From Methanobacteriota archaeon (GTDB taxonomy: Archaea; Thermoplasmatota; DTKX01; GCA-020343715): DNA of 6,008 nucleotides. Numbering within the stretch: position 1 is the first letter of the stretch; each line of letters starts with the position of its first letter. Below are positions 1 to 6,008 of the stretch, one piece after another. The notes under the pieces were generated by a model. It had not been told where the DNA came from and searched no databases. It saw only the letters and a program-made list of their open reading frames with translations. The stretch lies in contig JAUVRF010000128.1 of the NCBI GenBank assembly GCA_030597775.1, positions 1 through 6,008 on the forward strand. The letters are read 5' to 3'. A program made the position numbers and the translations under genes.

Positions 1-1
1 C

Positions 2-85
2 GAGATGCAGATAAAGAGCATCCGCAGCCAGGGCAAGACCTCCAAGGTCATGAAGGCACCGCGGTCGCCGCGGATGTACGGTTGA
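2..85 (+). CDS. C-terminal end of an unidentified upstream protein (partial)
   Basis: This frame enters from the left edge and ends at TGA 83-85, giving the last 27 residues of a protein. The tail is basic (seven Lys/Arg against one Glu) and ends in PRSPRMYG. I chose this frame because nearly all its codons end in G or C, as in the large gene downstream. The overlapping open frame starting at base 1 has A/T-ending codons throughout that stretch and looks non-coding. The basic tail could bind nucleic acid or simply be disordered; no family is recognisable from so short a piece. The next gene begins 145 nt later on the same strand with its own promoter-like element, so the two are probably not one tight operon. 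Confidence 0.6.
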   Translation, partial: EMQIKSIRSQGKTSKVMKAPRSPRMYG

Positions 86-109
86 GGATGTTCGCGAGGC
101 CCATCCTCA
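83..109. other. Inverted repeat starting at the upstream stop codon
   Basis: TGAGGATG (83-90) and CATCCTCA (102-109) are perfect 8-bp complements separated by 11 nt. The left arm includes the TGA stop of the upstream gene. In RNA it would form a stem-loop at the very end of that reading frame, possibly a 3'-end stabilising or termination structure. No T-tract follows, so a classical intrinsic terminator is not supported. Confidence 0.45.
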
Positions 110-118
110 GGGCATTCC

Positions 119-141
119 CGGGACATCGGGCGAGTCCCGAT
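119..141. other. Two mutually exclusive GC-rich hairpins
   Basis: Two perfect 6-bp inverted repeats share the same right-hand bases. CGGGAC (119-124) pairs with GTCCCG (134-139). Alternatively ATCGGG (125-130) pairs with CCCGAT (136-141) around a 5-nt loop. Only one can form at a time. With the neighbouring stems this makes the region highly structured, most likely as the 3' untranslated tail of the upstream transcript. GC-rich DNA yields such short palindromes by chance fairly often. Confidence 0.35.
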
Positions 142-149
142 CCCGAGCA

Positions 150-170
150 AGCCAGAAACCCAAGCTGGCT
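150..170. other. Short inverted repeat in the intergenic region
   Basis: AGCCAG (150-155) and CTGGCT (165-170) are perfect complements around a 9-nt loop and are followed by a pyrimidine-rich run (CTCCCCTTCC, 168-177 region). It is the third stem in a row after the upstream stop codon. It lies just upstream of the AT-rich promoter-like block, so it could belong to the upstream transcript's 3' end or be a protein-binding site. Its role is unknown. Confidence 0.3.
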
Positions 171-186
171 CCCCTTCCAATCAACA

Positions 187-204
187 AACCTTTAATAAAG
201 GGTT
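187..204 (+). promoter_or_regulatory. TATA-like promoter element within an imperfect palindrome
   Basis: CTTTAATAAAG at 190-200 is the only strongly AT-rich block in the intergenic region and sits 31 nt before the ATG, as expected for an archaeal TATA box. A-rich sequence just upstream (182-188) could serve as a BRE. The block is also an imperfect palindrome: AACCTTTA (187-194) against TAAAGGGTT (196-204), with one unpaired base in the right arm, so it might double as a repressor operator. With the usual spacing of about 25 nt from TATA centre to start site, transcription would begin near 220, giving a leader of only about 10 nt. If the organism is bacterial, this could be part of a -10 region, but no convincing -35 is seen. 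Confidence 0.5.
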
Positions 205-228
205 ACCTATTCTGAAGTGAGGTAATCT
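200..228 (+). promoter_or_regulatory. Shine-Dalgarno site with potential sequestering hairpin
   Basis: GTGAGGT (217-223) followed by AATC matches the GGAGGTGATC anti-16S consensus at 8 of 10 positions and lies 7 nt before the ATG at 231, so it fixes that start. TTACCT (203-208) is the perfect complement of AGGTAA (220-225), which contains most of the Shine-Dalgarno. Adding a G-C and two G-U pairs extends the stem to 200-208 with 220-228 around an 11-nt loop. Any transcript starting upstream of about 200 could therefore hide its ribosome site, whereas one starting near 220 would lack the left arm. Confidence 0.6.
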
Positions 229-230
229 GG

Positions 231-332
231 ATGCCAGACGGTCGTATTTTCGCTAGGGCTCTATTCTGGATACTGGCCGTTATCGCTTTTGTGGGAATCG
301 CGATGGTCCTCGTCGCCGAGGACGCTGAAGCG
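231..332 (+). other. Signal peptide / N-terminal membrane segment (residues 1-34)
   Basis: The N-terminus has Arg5 and Arg9 before an uninterrupted hydrophobic stretch at residues 10-29 (ALFWILAVIAFVGIAMVLVA). AEDAEA then ends with Ala32-x-Ala34, a reasonable signal peptidase I site before VTS. This fits Sec-dependent export with cleavage after residue 34; an uncleaved anchor is the alternative. The coding is unusual: of codons 2-22, twelve of 21 end in A or T, against 2 of the last 48 codons in the window. Confidence 0.85.
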
Positions 333-3300
333 GTCACTTCCATCTCCCTGTCCATTCAGGGAAGTGACACCCAGTCGGTCACCCCAGGCAGTAGCGCCAC
401 TTTCAAGATCAACGTCACCAACTCGCTGACCACCACCCAGCTCACGGTGAACCTGACCAACTCCACACCGCCCACCTACTGGACGGCCCAATTGAGCCAG
501 TCCCAGATCACGGTGCCCGCACTGGCCACCAGGTCCGTGACCCTCACGGTGGGCGTGCCCGCGAACGCCACGGCCGACTCGGTCGGCAAGCAGATCATCG
601 TCACCGCGACCCCGGACTTCGGTGATACCGAGGCGATAACCACCACCACCAAGGTGTCCCAGACCTACGGGATCCAGACCTCGACCCCGACCGCCTCGAA
701 GAACACCGTTGGTGGCTCCACGGTCACATTCTCCCTTATCATCAACAACACCGGCACCGGTGCCGACACCGTAGCTGTGAGCCACTCGGGCGAACCCAGC
801 TCCTGGACGGTCTCCCACGCGAGCTCGGTGACGGTCCCCGCGGCGGGATCCCGGAGCGTGACGGTCACCGTGGTGCCACCCAGCAACGCGACGGCTGGCA
901 CCTACCAGACCACCGTGAAGGCGACCTCGAGCGACGGCACGACGAACGACCAGACCACCTTCATCATCACGATCGACAAGGTCTACGGTCTGACCCTGTC
1001 CTCCAGCGACGTGAGCAAGTACGTGACCCCGAACACGCCGACGTACTACAATCTCTCGGTCACCAACACGGGCAACACCGCGGACAACGCGATCATCGGC
1101 ATAGTGAACGCACCGTCCGGTTGGACCGTGCTGCCCACCTCCAACCCAGTATTCCTGAACCCCGGCGAGACCAAGGACTTCCAGGTCCTGGTGACTGCGC
1201 CCAACACCGCCCTGGCAGGGACCCAGGTCCAGATAACCGTGAACGCCACCTCCAACGGCAACTCGAGCATCGTGAGGCAGTCGTCCATCAACGCCGCGGC
1301 CAATCAGGTGTACGACCCGCGGGTGACGCCCCAGACCAACAGCCAGGTGATCGCACCGGGCTCGTCGGGCGTCTTCAAGATCAACGTGAGCAATCAGGGC
1401 AATGGCAACGACACCATCGACCTTGGCCTGAGCGGAGTGCCGACGGGACAGGGATGGGTCTTCAACTTCAACCCCGTGTCCGTCACCCTCACCCCCGGCC
1501 AGACCAAGACCGTGGACCTGACCTTCGCCATCGGTTCCAAGGCCGCCTACGGCGACAACCTGATCACCGTCATCGGCACCTCCCACGGGACGTCCCACAC
1601 CGGGACCACCCCGATAGTGGTATCCATCTCCCAGTTCTACAGCCTTGCCATGGTACCCGTCGGTGCCAGCACACAGAGGGTCGACCCGGGAGGGAGCATC
1701 ACCTTCAACTTCTCGGCCACCAACACCGGCAACGGGCCTGACGACATCACCTTCTCCGTCCTCAGACTGGACAGCAGCTGGGTAAGCTACTTCACCAAGA
1801 CCACCATCTACAATCTTCCCGCCAACGGGACCGACACCACGATGCTCACCATCGAGATCCCCTCCACCTCGAACTCGGGGACCTATCGATTCGACGTGCA
1901 GGCCGTCTCGGACGGCGACTCCTCCGTCTCGAGGACGGTGCTCAACCTGACGATAATCGTCAACCAGTTGTTCTCCGTCAGCATAGAGCCCGCTTCGCTG
2001 TACATCAACGGAGAGCCGGGCGTCGGCACCAGCCTCATCATCACGGTGACCAACGACGGCTCGGGGAAGGACAACGTCACCATCACCGTGCCCGGTCTTC
2101 ACGCCAGCTGGGTCACCTTCGACAAGTCCACCGTGGCGCTGGACCCCGGCATGTCGACCACTGTGACGGCGACCATCACCCCGCCCGAGGGAACCATCGC
2201 CGGTGATGTGACCATCACCTTCCGCGGTACCTCCAAGGGTCGGACATCGGTCTACGACGAGGCCTCGGTGACCTACACCGTGAACAAGGTCTACGCGGCC
2301 CTGTTGGGGGCGGTGGAGTCCGAGATCCACAAGAAGCCCACGGAAACGGCAACCTTCACCATCCGTCTCAAGAACGAAGGGAACATCGCGGACACCTTCA
2401 AGGTCAACTTCACCTCCAATCCGAGGAGCCTTGCCAGTTACAGCCTGTCATCGCCCTTCGTGACCCTGGGCGTGGGAGCCACCCGGACCTTCACCGTCAC
2501 GGTGACCGTGCCCACGGGAGAGCCCGTCGGGAACCTCCAGTTCGTCGTGCTGGCCTCCTCCGGGAACGATTCCGCAGCCTTCAGCTCCGTGACCCTCACG
2601 GTGATCGTCGACCCGGTCCACGGGGTCAACCTGTACAGCTACGACGCGACGGCATCCGCACAGCCCACGGACACTGACGAGGTCGAGCTGCGCGTCGAGA
2701 ACACCGGGAACGGTCAGGACACCTACTCCATCAAGGCCACCGGTCAATACTACCGCTGGGCCGCCTTCGAGTCGACCCGAGTGACCGTGGATGCCGGAGG
2801 CGAGGTCCTGGTCAACATGACGGTGACCGTGCCCGACGATACGGCCACCGGCTCGTACACCATCGACGTTGTCGCCACCTCCACCTCCGACTCCTCCGCC
2901 ACCGTGACCCTGGCTATCACCGTCACCGTCGAGCACAAGGAGGACGTGGAGGTCACCGCGGCCAACCTCATACGCAAGAAGAGCACCGATCCCGGAGGGA
3001 CGGTGACGTACGACGTCAAGGTGACCAACCTGGGCCAGAACGCCCACGTGGTGGACATGTCCCTGGAGGGCACCCACGCCAGCTGGGGCAAGCTGAACCG
3101 CACCCAGGTGATCCTGGCAGGCGGTGCCTCCAGCAACGTCCTCGTGACCGTTTCTGTCCCCGAGGGGACGACGCCCATGTCCTTCGACATCAACGTGATC
3201 GGGACCTTCGACGGCATGCCTACCCGAACGGACACCCTTATCACCATCACCACCGTGAACACCGTCCGGGGTGTGGAGGTGAAGCTGAACGATACCACCG

Positions 3301-6008
3301 TCACCGGCATGCCCGGAACCACCGTGACCGTGACGCTGAACATCAACAACACCGGCAACGCGGAGGACACCTTCGACCTCTCGGTGGACATCAGCGAGGA
3401 CTTCGTGGTGTTCTCACCGACCACCGTGACCCTGGCATCGGGCGCCAACGTCAACGTGACCGTTCGCCTCACCGCTCCCGACGACCCCCTGACCCCGACG
3501 GGCATACACTACATCAACATAACCGCCACGTCCCAGGGCAACTCCTCCGTATCCGACAGCGCCCTGATGGAGTTCGAGGTCGACCAGGTCTACGCCGTGT
3601 CGATGAAGGCGACGCCCTTGCGCCAATCGGTGGACCCGGGCACCAACGCCCAGTACAACATCACCATCACCAACGACGGCAACGGGGAGGACACCTTCGT
3701 CCTGACCCTCGATGGTGCCAGGAAGGCCTGGGGCAGGCTGTCCCAGCCCCAGGTGACCCTGGCCCAGGGTGGAGAGAAGATCATCGTGCTGACCGTCCGG
3801 GTGCCCTCCAACCAACCCGTGGAGGACGCCGAGGTCATCGTCGTGGTCACCTCCTCCGGTGGCGACAACGTCACCGCGCAGGCATCCACCACCACCTCCA
3901 TCAACCCGTTCGACGGCGTGTCCCTCACCATCTCCAACCCCTCGAAGACCGCCATACCCGGCAGGTCGGTCATCTTCAAGGTCAAGGTCAAGAACACTGG
4001 GAACTCCCAGGACACCTTCAACTTCGAGATGGAGGGAGACTTCGCCTCCTGGGTCGTACCCATGGACCCCCTGACGATAGATGCGGGCAAGACCAAGACC
4101 CTCGAGGTCAACATCACCCCGCCCGATGACATCGCCAACGGCCTTTACAACTTCGTCCTGAACGCATCATCGGAGACCCAGGGCGATGCATTCGACCTTC
4201 TGGACCTTGATGTGACCATCAATGTGTTCTACCTCATGGACGTGACCATCAGCGCGACGGAGATCAACTCCTCCCCCGATGCCACCGAGACCGTGCTGGT
4301 CTACGTGGAGAACCTGGGCAACGTCAACGACACCTACGACCTGCGGCCCCTGGGGCCCTACACCTCGTGGGTCACCCTCGACAACACCACCCTGGAGATA
4401 GACGATGGCGCCACCGGCGTCTCGACCGCCTCGATCCTGGTGAACGCCACCTTCTCGGGCGAGTACAAGATACGCTTCGAGGTCACATCCCACGGCGGCG
4501 ACAACGTCACCGAGGTCTTCGTGATCATCAGGATCGAGCTGACGTACGGCGTGTCCCTCTCCCCACGAAGGGACGACTACCCCGCCGCGCCCGATACCTC
4601 GGTGCGCATCGAGGTGAAGCTCACCAACGACGGGAACGTGGAGGACACGTACGACCTGTCGATAGCACAGATCCCGGGCAGCCTCTGGGACGCGCATCTC
4701 GAGTTCAACACCTTGAACGTCGTGGGTGGCGAGGTTGCCTACTTCAACGTGACCGTGGACGTGCCTGCGGGCGTGGAGGCCGGCACCTACAGGGTCAACG
4801 TGCGTGCAGTGTCGACGGTCTCGCCCCTCGTCCCCACCCCATCGGCGACGGTCCCCCTGAACATCAGCATCGCCTTCGCGGTGAACGCAACCGGTCCCGA
4901 GGGCACCATCAGCGTCTTCCCGGGGGATTCTGCGACCACCCAGGTGCTCGTCGAGAACGAGGGTCTGGGCAGGGACGTCTACCAGCTCTCGATCGACGAG
5001 ACCTACGAGGACTGGGCGATCCTGGATAGCACCATTATAGTCCTTCGCGCCGGCGAGCTGGGTTCCATCGATGTGTTCATCACTCCCCCCAGGGATGCGA
5101 GGACCGGGACCTATGTGATACAGGTAACGGTCACCTCGATGTCCGACGACACCGTGTTCGACATCGCCGACATCAAGGTGAAGGTCCGACAGGTCTACGG
5201 TGTGATGGTCGAACCCGCCAGCACCTGGATCGAGGGCCCCGCCGACGAGTACCACACTGCAGAGCTGGTGGTGACCAACACTGGCAACGGGGAGGACACC
5301 ATCAGGCTGGAAGCGATCGTCCCCAGCGGTGTGCCCATCGAGGCGAGCTTCGACCGTGACATCCTTACCCTGGCCGCGGGCAAGAACATCACAGTGACGT
5401 TCCGCCTCAAGGCGAACAAGGACACCAACGCCGACATCTACATAATCGACGTGATGGCCCGTTCATCATCCTCGTCCGTGGAAGCCTACCACGTGACCGT
5501 TAACTACGAGATACCGGCCGAGTACGGTGTCACCATCCAGACCAACGCCGGTCTGGACGAGGTCCTGATCTACAATGCGGTCGTTGGACGCGATTACGAT
5601 TTCACCATCGAGGTGTTCAACACCGGGAACACCAGGGACACCTACGCGCTGTCCATCGTCTCGGAGGACCCGGACCTGCCATCCTGGTTCACCTTCGAGT
5701 CCACCGAGGTCACCATCGACATGGGCAAGTCCCAGCTGATGATCGTGACCGCGAGCATTCCCTTCGACGCCGTCGCGGGCCAGTACCTCTTCGGTGTCCA
5801 GGCGGGCTCGACGTCCATAAATGCCACCGACGTCCTCGACGGCACCATCGAGGTTGCAGCGGACAGGATGGTCACCTTGACCAGCGACAAGACCGAGGAC
5901 TCCGTGAACCCCTCGGGAGGCACCGGCGGCAGCGCCACCTTCACCATCACGGTGAGCAACGAGGGCAACGTGCAGGAGAGCGTCACCTTCGACGTGACCT
6001 ACCCATCC
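231..6008 (+). CDS. Giant secreted surface protein of tandem NEW3/CARDB-like Ig-fold domains (3' end outside window)
   Basis: The frame is open for 1926 codons and leaves the window without a stop. ATG 231 is chosen because TGA at 213-215 is in frame just upstream with no other start between, and a good Shine-Dalgarno precedes it. Residues 1-34 are an export signal. Residues 36-1926 are 18 tandem beta-rich domains of about 108 residues. The composition is Thr/Val/Ser/Asp/Asn-rich; I find no cysteine and about 38 N-x-S/T sequons, as expected for an extracellular glycosylated archaeal protein. No catalytic, dockerin, S-layer-homology or sorting motif is seen, though a C-terminal anchor could lie beyond the window. 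Likely role, by inference: a long rod for adhesion, cell-cell contact or envelope structure. The domain type resembles NEW3 (alpha-galactosidase-associated) and CARDB families; exact family assignment needs a profile search. Certainty is high for the gene and export, moderate for fold, low for function. Confidence 0.93.
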   Translation, partial: MPDGRIFARALFWILAVIAFVGIAMVLVAEDAEAVTSISLSIQGSDTQSVTPGSSATFKINVTNSLTTTQLTVNLTNSTPPTYWTAQLSQSQITVPALATRSVTLTVGVPANATADSVGKQIIVTATPDFGDTEAITTTTKVSQTYGIQTSTPTASKNTVGGSTVTFSLIINNTGTGADTVAVSHSGEPSSWTVSHASSVTVPAAGSRSVTVTVVPPSNATAGTYQTTVKATSSDGTTNDQTTFIITIDKVYGLTLSSSDVSKYVTPNTPTYYNLSVTNTGNTADNAIIGIVNAPSGWTVLPTSNPVFLNPGETKDFQVLVTAPNTALAGTQVQITVNATSNGNSSIVRQSSINAAANQVYDPRVTPQTNSQVIAPGSSGVFKINVSNQGNGNDTIDLGLSGVPTGQGWVFNFNPVSVTLTPGQTKTVDLTFAIGSKAAYGDNLITVIGTSHGTSHTGTTPIVVSISQFYSLAMVPVGASTQRVDPGGSITFNFSATNTGNGPDDITFSVLRLDSSWVSYFTKTTIYNLPANGTDTTMLTIEIPSTSNSGTYRFDVQAVSDGDSSVSRTVLNLTIIVNQLFSVSIEPASLYINGEPGVGTSLIITVTNDGSGKDNVTITVPGLHASWVTFDKSTVALDPGMSTTVTATITPPEGTIAGDVTITFRGTSKGRTSVYDEASVTYTVNKVYAALLGAVESEIHKKPTETATFTIRLKNEGNIADTFKVNFTSNPRSLASYSLSSPFVTLGVGATRTFTVTVTVPTGEPVGNLQFVVLASSGNDSAAFSSVTLTVIVDPVHGVNLYSYDATASAQPTDTDEVELRVENTGNGQDTYSIKATGQYYRWAAFESTRVTVDAGGEVLVNMTVTVPDDTATGSYTIDVVATSTSDSSATVTLAITVTVEHKEDVEVTAANLIRKKSTDPGGTVTYDVKVTNLGQNAHVVDMSLEGTHASWGKLNRTQVILAGGASSNVLVTVSVPEGTTPMSFDINVIGTFDGMPTRTDTLITITTVNTVRGVEVKLNDTTVTGMPGTTVTVTLNINNTGNAEDTFDLSVDISEDFVVFSPTTVTLASGANVNVTVRLTAPDDPLTPTGIHYINITATSQGNSSVSDSALMEFEVDQVYAVSMKATPLRQSVDPGTNAQYNITITNDGNGEDTFVLTLDGARKAWGRLSQPQVTLAQGGEKIIVLTVRVPSNQPVEDAEVIVVVTSSGGDNVTAQASTTTSINPFDGVSLTISNPSKTAIPGRSVIFKVKVKNTGNSQDTFNFEMEGDFASWVVPMDPLTIDAGKTKTLEVNITPPDDIANGLYNFVLNASSETQGDAFDLLDLDVTINVFYLMDVTISATEINSSPDATETVLVYVENLGNVNDTYDLRPLGPYTSWVTLDNTTLEIDDGATGVSTASILVNATFSGEYKIRFEVTSHGGDNVTEVFVIIRIELTYGVSLSPRRDDYPAAPDTSVRIEVKLTNDGNVEDTYDLSIAQIPGSLWDAHLEFNTLNVVGGEVAYFNVTVDVPAGVEAGTYRVNVRAVSTVSPLVPTPSATVPLNISIAFAVNATGPEGTISVFPGDSATTQVLVENEGLGRDVYQLSIDETYEDWAILDSTIIVLRAGELGSIDVFITPPRDARTGTYVIQVTVTSMSDDTVFDIADIKVKVRQVYGVMVEPASTWIEGPADEYHTAELVVTNTGNGEDTIRLEAIVPSGVPIEASFDRDILTLAAGKNITVTFRLKANKDTNADIYIIDVMARSSSSSVEAYHVTVNYEIPAEYGVTIQTNAGLDEVLIYNAVVGRDYDFTIEVFNTGNTRDTYALSIVSEDPDLPSWFTFESTEVTIDMGKSQLMIVTASIPFDAVAGQYLFGVQAGSTSINATDVLDGTIEVAADRMVTLTSDKTEDSVNPSGGTGGSATFTITVSNEGNVQESVTFDVTYPS
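336..665 (+). other. Domain 1: N-terminal cap with degenerate motif
   Basis: Residues 36-145 align with the other units through LSIQGSD, VTPG, the Trp (W84) and the VTVGVPANATA strand. The N-x-G-N-x-x-D-T loop is replaced by Thr-rich N64-SLTTTQLTV, without the Gly or Asp. It carries four sequons (N61, N74, N77, N112). As the only copy with no domain before it, it probably caps the rod; the altered loop may reflect that position. Confidence 0.7.
2937..3266 (+). other. Domain 9: unit with altered loop and no YG start
   Basis: Residues 903-1012 begin with KEDVEV rather than a V-Y-G strand, and the loop reads VTNLGQNAHVVDM, with His in place of the otherwise near-invariant Asp. The Trp is kept (HASWGKL). 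The unit lies in the middle of the visible array and may be a hinge or a distinct interaction module, but it could equally be neutral drift. Confidence 0.6.
3267..3590 (+). other. Domain 10: sequon-rich unit lacking the central Trp
   Basis: Residues 1013-1120 hold a canonical NNTGNAEDTF loop but have Phe (SEDFVVF) where most copies have Trp. There are five N-x-S/T sequons (N1020, N1039, N1075, N1096, N1104), against one or two in most neighbours. If the host N-glycosylates, this would be a densely decorated segment. Confidence 0.65.
4230..4544 (+). other. Domain 13: shortest complete unit with evenly spaced sequons
   Basis: Residues 1334-1438 form the shortest complete copy (105 residues), owing to a reduced ILVNATFSGEY segment in place of the usual VPxxxxAGxY. 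The Trp is kept at 1380 and the loop is NLGNVNDTY. Five sequons lie at N1346, N1366, N1385, N1405 and N1425, a spacing of 19-20 residues, which may put one glycan at equivalent places on successive strands or loops. Confidence 0.65.
5523..5867 (+). other. Domain 17: longest unit of the array
   Basis: Residues 1765-1879 span about 115 residues because of a longer first loop (NAGLDEVLIYNAVVGRD) before the FNTGNTRDTY motif. There is also a slightly extended SEDPDLPSWF segment. The fold is otherwise like its neighbours. The extra loop is a candidate for a specialised contact site. Confidence 0.6.
5868..6008 (+). other. Domain 18: partial, cut by the window end
   Basis: Residues 1880-1926 start another unit with RMVTLTSDK, a Gly-rich NPSGGTGGSATF stretch and the loop SNEGNVQESVTF, with Glu at the usual Asp. 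The frame is open to the last base, so the array or a C-terminal module continues beyond the window. Confidence 0.75.

Larger units (their letters stand above)
336..6008 (+). repeat. Protein-level tandem array of 18 Ig-like domains
   Basis: Domains start near residues 36, 146, 252, 361, 470, 581, 688, 797, 903, 1013, 1121, 1227, 1334, 1439, 1549, 1656, 1765 and 1880, giving spacings of 105-115. Most begin with a (Q/K)-V-Y-(G/A/S) strand that runs directly on from the last strand of the previous domain, with no flexible linker. Each then has V-x-N-x-G-N-x-x-D-T-(F/Y/I). The Gly is present in all of domains 2-18. The Asp is present in all but domain 9 (His) and domain 18 (Glu). A central Trp is seen in 14 of 17 complete domains. 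A V-P-x(4-6)-A-G-x-Y segment and a V-x-A-T-S strand close the unit. Copies are strongly diverged, and DNA identity is limited to short motif-encoding pieces such as the 18-mer shared by 3678-3695 and 5283-5300, so this looks like an old expansion. Confidence 0.88.

Noticed and set aside
1..193. Open frame in the phase of base 1 running through the intergenic region to TAA near 193
   Set aside because: Its codons do not show the G/C-ending bias of the neighbours, and the competing phase (stop at 83-85) does. The region after 85 is full of inverted repeats rather than coding pattern.
1121..1741. A + strand frame of about 206 codons in another phase, and two similar ones near 3859-4074 and 4367-5029
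   Set aside because: They overlap the domain-encoding frame entirely, give Arg/Pro/His-rich composition typical of shifted GC-rich coding, and lack convincing ribosome sites. The giant frame shows continuous domain homology through all of them.
261..2330. A 689-codon antisense open frame opposite the giant gene, and similar long antisense frames further on
   Set aside because: Its codons are exactly in register with the sense codons, so antisense stops arise only from sense TTA, CTA or TCA. These are nearly absent in this G/C-ending gene: CTA occurs at codon 11, and the next one I see is a TCA near 2448. The predicted product is a Gly/Asp/His/Arg-rich low-complexity shadow with no recognisable domain.
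3660..3700. EF-hand or dockerin-type calcium motif in the NDGNGEDT loops
   Set aside because: The spacing does not match D-x-D-x-D-G-x(2)-(D/N)-x(2)-E, and the loop lies between beta strands, not helices. Metal binding is kept only as a question, not a call.
336..6008. A DNA-level tandem repeat or CRISPR-like array, suggested by recurring ACC-GTG-ACC and GGCAACGGGGAGG blocks
   Set aside because: Identity between copies is limited to short motif-coding stretches (up to about 18 nt noticed). The periodicity is in the encoded protein, with no constant repeat and spacer structure.

Overview
The window is dominated by one very large secreted-protein gene on the + strand. It begins at an ATG at 231 and is still open at base 6008: 1926 codons without a stop, so the 3' end lies outside the window. 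The predicted protein has an N-terminal signal peptide or membrane anchor, followed immediately by a tandem array of 18 Ig-like beta-sandwich domains (17 complete, the last cut by the window end). The repeat is unusually regular, about 108 residues (about 325 nt). Each unit carries a V-x-N-x-G-N-x-x-D-T-aromatic motif, usually a central Trp, and a P-x(5)-AG-x-Y strand. This is the pattern of NEW3 (alpha-galactosidase-associated) / CARDB-type domains of extracellular prokaryotic proteins. No enzymatic domain is visible, and the likely role is a cell-surface rod, adhesin or envelope glycoprotein.

Layout: 2-85 is the last 27 codons of an upstream gene I cannot identify. 86-230 is a 145-nt intergenic stretch with three inverted repeats (83-109, 119-141, 150-170), an AT-rich TATA-like element inside an imperfect palindrome (187-204), and a Shine-Dalgarno sequence (217-223) that can pair with sequence just upstream. 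231-6008 is the giant gene. There is no RNA gene, mobile element or CRISPR array, and I see no second gene on either strand inside the large frame.

Organism: the sequence is GC-rich with strongly G/C-ending codons. The TATA-like box upstream of a leader with a Shine-Dalgarno, the Thr/Val/Asp/Asn-rich Cys-free exported protein and its many N-glycosylation sequons together suggest a high-GC archaeon. Thermoplasmatota are plausible because such proteins are common there, but this is inference. A bacterium with a similar surface protein cannot be excluded, since the Shine-Dalgarno would look the same and there is no marker gene in the window.

I see no multi-gene system here. The interesting content is the architecture of the giant protein, its uneven sequon placement, the codon-usage break between the signal-peptide segment and the rest, and the compact regulatory region before the start codon.
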